Source: JANQLU01 sp964434955
GTDB lineage: Bacteria > Planctomycetota > Planctomycetia > Pirellulales > Pirellulaceae
DNA: 64,000 nucleotides
Assembly (NCBI GenBank): GCA_964434955.1
Contig: CAYSXI010000009.1
Coordinates: forward strand, 1-64,000
Reading direction: 5' to 3'
The stretch's first letter is position 1. Every line of letters starts with the position of its first letter. The notes beneath the pieces were generated by a model, which was not told the origin of the DNA, ran no database searches, and worked only from the letters and a program-made list of their open reading frames with translations. A program made the translations under genes and the position numbers. Shown one piece after another: positions 60,029-64,000 of this stretch.

Positions 60029-61026
60029 CAGGCGGGCCCTCCCGATTTTTTCTTGCCGCGAGGGAACCCGAGCACGACAAAGTAAAAGCCCATCAACGCG
60101 CAAGAGATCACTGCAACCAGGCCTTTTACCCACCAAGGCATGAAGCGAGTGGGTGTCGGCGACAGGAATCCCTCGATCATCGCCGCCATCACAAAAAGCG
60201 CGACCGCGGCCATCGCGATCGGCAATGCGTCCTGGCCGGCCTTGTAAAGCGAACTCAGTCGTGTCAATCCGTTGGTCCGGATCCAGGAAATTCCCAAACG
60301 CAGTCCGGCACCCGCCGATAACACGATGGCCGTCAACTCAAATGGTCCATGAGCGGTCACGAAGTTTTTGAAATTCGCAGCCGCTTCCGCGTTCTCCGGA
60401 CGGAACATGAATCCGAATGAAGCTCCAAGTGCAACGCCGTTGTATCCCAGGTAAGCGAATCCAGGGACGACCAAGGTCATCAAGGCAAATATCTGGAGAC
60501 CGATGCCTGCATTGTTAAACACATAGAAACCGGCCATGGACGCATTCTCGCCATAAGTTCGGCCATCAAAATCTGCAAAGTTCCGCTCCATTTCGTACAT
60601 CTGTTCTTCGCCTAACACGCGCTCAGCAAAGGTCGGGAACGATTCGACATCGTAAGCAAGATAAGCGGAAGAAAGGAACAATCCCCAAAAAATGAAAAAC
60701 GCGATTTGAACGCAAACGTCGTTGAAGATCTTTTGCGGCGTATAGACAAACAGGATGTGGCCCCATTTGTTCCATTGGAATCGACGGCTCCGATAGAGCT
60801 GATTGTGGGCTCGGGCAACCAGGTTATGGAGGTATTCGACCGTTGCCGGCGGTAACTGGTAAGAAGACGCCAACGCCAAGTCCGCACAGGCGGCTCGGTA
60901 CAGCGCGGAAAACCGATCGACTTCCTGGGCACGCAATCGTGTCGCCGGATTTTGCAGCTTGGAACAGAGTTGATCCAACTCTTTCCATTGTGCTTGTCGC
61001 TGTTCGATCAGTTTGGAAACTTTCAC
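60028..61026 (-). CDS. Stage II sporulation protein M-like membrane protein
   Basis: The 332 residues begin with a charged cytoplasmic helix region (MKVSKLIEQRQAQWKELDQL), then a SpoIIM/DUF95-type core with about five membrane spans: IAFFIFWGLFLSSAYLAYDV, GFYVFNNAGIGLQIFALMTL and NFVTAHGPFELTAIVLSAGAGLRLG (partly quoted). The motif HGPFELxAxxxSAGAGxxLG is the family signature. In Bacillus SpoIIM helps peptidoglycan remodelling; planctomycetes do not form endospores, so the role here differs. Confidence 0.88.
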   Translation of the reverse strand: MKVSKLIEQRQAQWKELDQLCSKLQNPATRLRAQEVDRFSALYRAACADLALASSYQLPPATVEYLHNLVARAHNQLYRSRRFQWNKWGHILFVYTPQKIFNDVCVQIAFFIFWGLFLSSAYLAYDVESFPTFAERVLGEEQMYEMERNFADFDGRTYGENASMAGFYVFNNAGIGLQIFALMTLVVPGFAYLGYNGVALGASFGFMFRPENAEAAANFKNFVTAHGPFELTAIVLSAGAGLRLGISWIRTNGLTRLSSLYKAGQDALPIAMAAVALFVMAAMIEGFLSPTPTRFMPWWVKGLVAVISCALMGFYFVVLGFPRGKKKSGGPA

Positions 61027-61063
61027 GCGTTGTTCCAGTCAGGTTTCGGTAATCTAGTTTGCT

Positions 61064-62056
61064 CTAGCGGACGTAGGTGATTTCATAGGGATTCGAAGTT
61101 TCACGTGGTTTCATCACCGGTGAAATTCCCGGTGGCGTGTAGGCTTCATCTTGTTGGGCGTCATTGAATGAGTGGTAGTAAAGGGCGCAAAGGAAAAGGT
61201 CATGATTGACGCTCGGATCAAACTGAAAATGATTCAGCATTGGCGCGGCCAGGTGCTTTGCAATTTCCATCAAGCGGGGAAGGGTCAGCTGAGGCCGTCG
61301 ATCGACATAACTGGCCAAAGCCTGCGCAAGTTCTTTACTGACCACGAAGTCTTTCGGGATATGGGATGCCAACTGCCGTACTCGAACGTCGTCCAGGTTG
61401 ACCAATCCGCTCATCTCAACTTTGGAATCGACCACGACGACCGTTCGTGAAAACAGGTCGCCAAGCCTTTGGAAACGCCGATTGGAAGCCATCACGATTA
61501 GTGCGATTGCGCCTGAGGGAATCAGGTTGAATGAATCCCATCCCGTGCCAAAAAGTTGCCCGAATCCAATGGCCGGAAAAACGTCGGCGAATCGAAGAAA
61601 GTTTCTCAGGACGGCATGCCCCCCGTTGATCGCGCGTCCGTCGACTTGCAGGACGCGCATGCCAAACAGCCATTTTCCCAGTGTTTGACCATTGAAGAAT
61701 GATTCCAGAATCGCACCATAAAACCAAACGACTCCAAAGAACCCAAAAAGATAAAACATGCTACCGATGCCCGCCATGGCCTCGGTGACGGCTTGAAGTC
61801 CCGTTGCCGCTCCCAGCAAAGCCATGGCCAGCGTAAAGATCAGCAGGACGATACCGAGAATGATGCCATAAACGAAAAAGATAATGGCCAGGTCGATCGC
61901 GTAGGCCATCACGCGGCGAAAAGGTCCCGCAAGCCGATACTGGAAAGCAATGTTCTCAGGCGTCACGACCTTGAGATCGTTGTCCAAAGGATCGGCGGAT
62001 CTGCTTCCGGCGCCCTCCAGTCCTTCAAGCTCAATTTCAAATGGAGAATTCACCAA
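61064..62056 (-). CDS. RDD-family membrane protein
   Basis: The 330-residue protein is the first gene of the MoxR cluster. The RDD core is FRRVMAYAIDLAIIFFVYGIIL, two further transmembrane segments, and FFNGQTLGKWLFGMRVLQVDGR. A C-terminal cytoplasmic region of about 130 residues contains RRFQRLGDLFSRTVVVVDS. The frame opens with TTG at 62056 followed directly by GTG at 62053; either may be the start. It lies 37 bp from the SpoIIM-like gene. Confidence 0.85.
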   Translation of the reverse strand: MVNSPFEIELEGLEGAGSRSADPLDNDLKVVTPENIAFQYRLAGPFRRVMAYAIDLAIIFFVYGIILGIVLLIFTLAMALLGAATGLQAVTEAMAGIGSMFYLFGFFGVVWFYGAILESFFNGQTLGKWLFGMRVLQVDGRAINGGHAVLRNFLRFADVFPAIGFGQLFGTGWDSFNLIPSGAIALIVMASNRRFQRLGDLFSRTVVVVDSKVEMSGLVNLDDVRVRQLASHIPKDFVVSKELAQALASYVDRRPQLTLPRLMEIAKHLAAPMLNHFQFDPSVNHDLFLCALYYHSFNDAQQDEAYTPPGISPVMKPRETSNPYEITYVR

Positions 62057-62512
62057 TAATCCGTGGAAGCAATCTAGATACGAGCTTGAATTTGATGTGG
62101 ACCGCGGTCACCCTTCCATTTTGATTTGTCGATTTGACAAAAACAACAGCCGAACGAATTGGTGCCCGGCAAACGACGCTCGCGTTCAGCAAATTTCGGC
62201 CCGTGCAAAGCCGCCGATGGAATTTCTTCATTCTGTTGGATCGCACCCATTCAACGCGAAAACCAAGGAGCTGGGATACTCCGGCAGATTGGAATGTTGT
62301 TGAATTTCCACCTCATTTTTTGCTCGTCAACGCGACATGAGGTGTTTTCGCATCACAATTGGGCAACGTGAAGAAGCGGTCGAATTTCCTTAAGTGCTTG
62401 GTGTGTAAGGGTTTGCAGGTTGATATTTCCGGGCTTTTTTGTTTTGGCACTGTTGCTGCTTTTAGAGACAGTCAAAAGGCACACAAAAAAGGACATCGGC
62501 ACCGAGGAAATC
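62057..62512. other. Divergent intergenic region before the sigma factor gene
   Basis: The 456 bases between the RDD and sigma factor genes must carry both promoters. A TTGACA near 62132 has no good -10 partner. I see no RNA gene, repeat or confident promoter. GAGGAA at 62504-62509 is the ribosome binding site of the sigma gene. Confidence 0.5.
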
Positions 62513-64000
62513 ATGAACAAGTCCATCCCAACTCCAGATCGACCATTCGGCACTGAAGATCAAAACGAAGCTGCTCATCCTGAGAATGCAGAAGAAGTCA
62601 AAGCAGCAACCGCTGGAAAAGATGAAGACGATTCAATTGATGATCCGGTTCGAGTCTACCTGATGCAAATGGGGCGAATTCCATTGTTGACGCGTCAGGA
62701 AGAAATCGCGGCGGCAATGGAAATTGACGCAACTCGTCTGAAATATCGAAACACGATGCTCGCGACCGACTTCATGTTGCATGGAGCCGTCGAAGCCTTG
62801 GAGCAGGTTCGCGACGGAAAACTTCGACTTGATCGCACGATTGAAGTCTCGGTAACCAACAAGGTCGAGAAAAAGCGGATCATGCTCCGTCTTGTTCCCA
62901 ACCTCAAAACGCTTCGCCATTTGTTGGATCAGAATCGCAGCGACTTTGCGTTTGCAATCAACAAGAAAAACAAATTGTCCGAGCGACGTGCCGCGTGGCG
63001 TCAATTGGTCCGACGCCGCAACAAGGCTGTCCGACTGGTCGAAGAACTCAATCTGCGATACAGCCGCCTTAAGCCGATGTTTGAGCAGCTGCACCGAATC
63101 AATGAAGAGATGCAGAACATCTACGAGTTGATCCAGGAAGCGAAGACCACCGGGATGGTTGGTAATCGAACCCTGGAAGAACTTCGAGCCGAGTTGCACT
63201 TCTTGATGCAACGGACTTACGAAAGCCCACGAACGTTGGCACGCCGGGTACGTTGCACCGAAAAGCTTCAGCAGCTTCACGATGCGGCCAAACGCATTCT
63301 TTCAGCAGGCAACCTTCGCCTGGTCGTGTCGATCGCGAAGAAGTATCGCAACCGCGGGTTGAGTTTCCTGGACTTGATTCAGGAAGGCAACACCGGGTTG
63401 ATGCGAGCGGTCGACAAATTCGAACACACGCGAGGCTACAAGTTTTCGACCTATGCGACCTGGTGGATTCGCCAGGCGATCACTCGGGCGATTGCCGATC
63501 AAAGCCGAACCATTCGTGTTCCGGTTCACATGATTGATACGATGAGCAAAGTTCGCAATGTCATGCGTGAGCTGGTTCAGGAACTCGGCCGCGAACCTTC
63601 ACCCGAAGAGACCGCCGAACGTGCCAAGCTTTCCTTGGAGGACACTCGGGTGATCATGAAAATGGCCCGACAGCCACTTTCTCTCGATCAACCGGTTGGC
63701 GATCACGACGATAGCTATTTCGGTGAATTCCTGGAAGACTATCGTGACGACGACCCGCTTTACGAAACCAATCAACAGGCATTGAAGTCTCGAATCGAAG
63801 AAGCGATGGAACATCTGAACTATCGCGAGCGAGAAATTCTCCGCCTGCGTTATGGATTGGCGGATGGTTACTCTTACACGCTGGAAGAAGTCGGCAAGAT
63901 CTTTTCGGTTACCCGAGAGCGAGTTCGCCAAATCGAATCGAAGGCCGTTCGCAAACTTCAACAGCCATACCGAAGTCAAGCATTGTCCAGCTTCCTGGAC
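62513..64000 (+). CDS. Primary-type sigma-70 factor, truncated at window edge
   Basis: An open frame of 496 codons runs from ATG 62513 to the last base of the window without a stop. Region 1.2 is DDPVRVYLMQMGRIPLLTRQEE. Region 2 carries LRLVVSIAKKYRNRGLSFLDLIQEGNTGLMRAV (partly quoted) and YKFSTYATWWIRQAITRAIA. Region 3 follows, and region 4 includes LNYREREILRLRYGLADG and TRERVRQIESKAVRKLQ, the -35-binding helix-turn-helix. Only about 40 acidic residues precede region 1.2, so no classical region 1.1 is present. A strong GAGGAA site lies 3 nt upstream. It is RpoD/SigA-like. Confidence 0.95.
   Translation, partial: MNKSIPTPDRPFGTEDQNEAAHPENAEEVKAATAGKDEDDSIDDPVRVYLMQMGRIPLLTRQEEIAAAMEIDATRLKYRNTMLATDFMLHGAVEALEQVRDGKLRLDRTIEVSVTNKVEKKRIMLRLVPNLKTLRHLLDQNRSDFAFAINKKNKLSERRAAWRQLVRRRNKAVRLVEELNLRYSRLKPMFEQLHRINEEMQNIYELIQEAKTTGMVGNRTLEELRAELHFLMQRTYESPRTLARRVRCTEKLQQLHDAAKRILSAGNLRLVVSIAKKYRNRGLSFLDLIQEGNTGLMRAVDKFEHTRGYKFSTYATWWIRQAITRAIADQSRTIRVPVHMIDTMSKVRNVMRELVQELGREPSPEETAERAKLSLEDTRVIMKMARQPLSLDQPVGDHDDSYFGEFLEDYRDDDPLYETNQQALKSRIEEAMEHLNYREREILRLRYGLADGYSYTLEEVGKIFSVTRERVRQIESKAVRKLQQPYRSQALSSFLD

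Overview
The window looks like a chromosomal segment of a planctomycete, probably Pirellulaceae-like. The signs are a DUF1598-type secreted protein, a SpoVG with an embedded zinc ribbon, a RDD/SpoIIM/DUF4129/DUF4350/MoxR/DUF58 cluster, many secreted or membrane proteins of unknown function, lipid A genes (lpxD, lpxI), and housekeeping genes scattered as singletons or short operons. This taxonomic call is inference from gene content. I see no rRNA, CRISPR array, prophage or insertion sequence, and no tRNA I could support. Two N runs interrupt the sequence (3247-3268 and 29264-29363).

Layout. 1-15.7 kb: a truncated secreted-protein gene at the left edge, a DUF1598 protein, family-4 uracil-DNA glycosylase, der, ald, mtnA, a large membrane protein, argS followed by an orphan DNA methyltransferase, lnt and a lipoprotein. 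15.7-21.9 kb, minus strand: a phosphotransferase, a small DsbD-alpha-like protein, a DsbD-family reductase, a glutamine amidotransferase and moeA. 21.9-29.2 kb: PII, a SulP anion transporter, small regulators, a SRPBCC protein, a DinB-like protein and lpxD-lpxI. 29.2-37 kb: tandem repeats, ilvC, a compact four-gene meta-cleavage lower pathway (hydratase, acylating aldehyde dehydrogenase, aldolase, decarboxylase), a TGS GTPase and a Cys-rich secreted protein. 37-45 kb: holB-tmk, rdgB, aroB-dprA, an M20 peptidase, an ATP-grasp ligase and a divergent SET-domain gene. 45-54 kb: a STAS protein, DUF368, ispE-spoVG, rpmA, obgE-coaX-mnmE-like. 54-62 kb: the seven-gene MoxR cluster. 62.5-64 kb: a primary-type sigma factor running off the right edge.

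The most striking observation is in the DsbD-family gene (17645-20203, minus). Its reading frame is interrupted by one in-frame TGA exactly where the first cysteine of the thioredoxin CxxC should be (W-TGA-S-T-C), and it continues with the rest of a thioredoxin domain. A hairpin with a GGU loop, placed like a bacterial SECIS element, starts 18 nt after the TGA (loop 23 nt after). I read this as a selenocysteine-containing transmembrane thiol:disulfide reductase of 852 residues (Sec756, Cys759). Gene callers would split it into a truncated DsbD and an 80-codon orphan. A second DsbD-alpha-like periplasmic protein sits directly upstream and may be its electron-transfer partner.

Other points of interest are short intergenic tandem repeats (16-20 bp units) near gene ends, dispersed repeats sharing a GCGCTTCGTGCTTGTAT-like core, SpoVG with an inserted zinc ribbon, an MnmE-like GTPase lacking the C-terminal CxGK, PII next to SulP, and a SET methyltransferase sharing a 15-bp divergent spacer with an ATP-grasp ligase.
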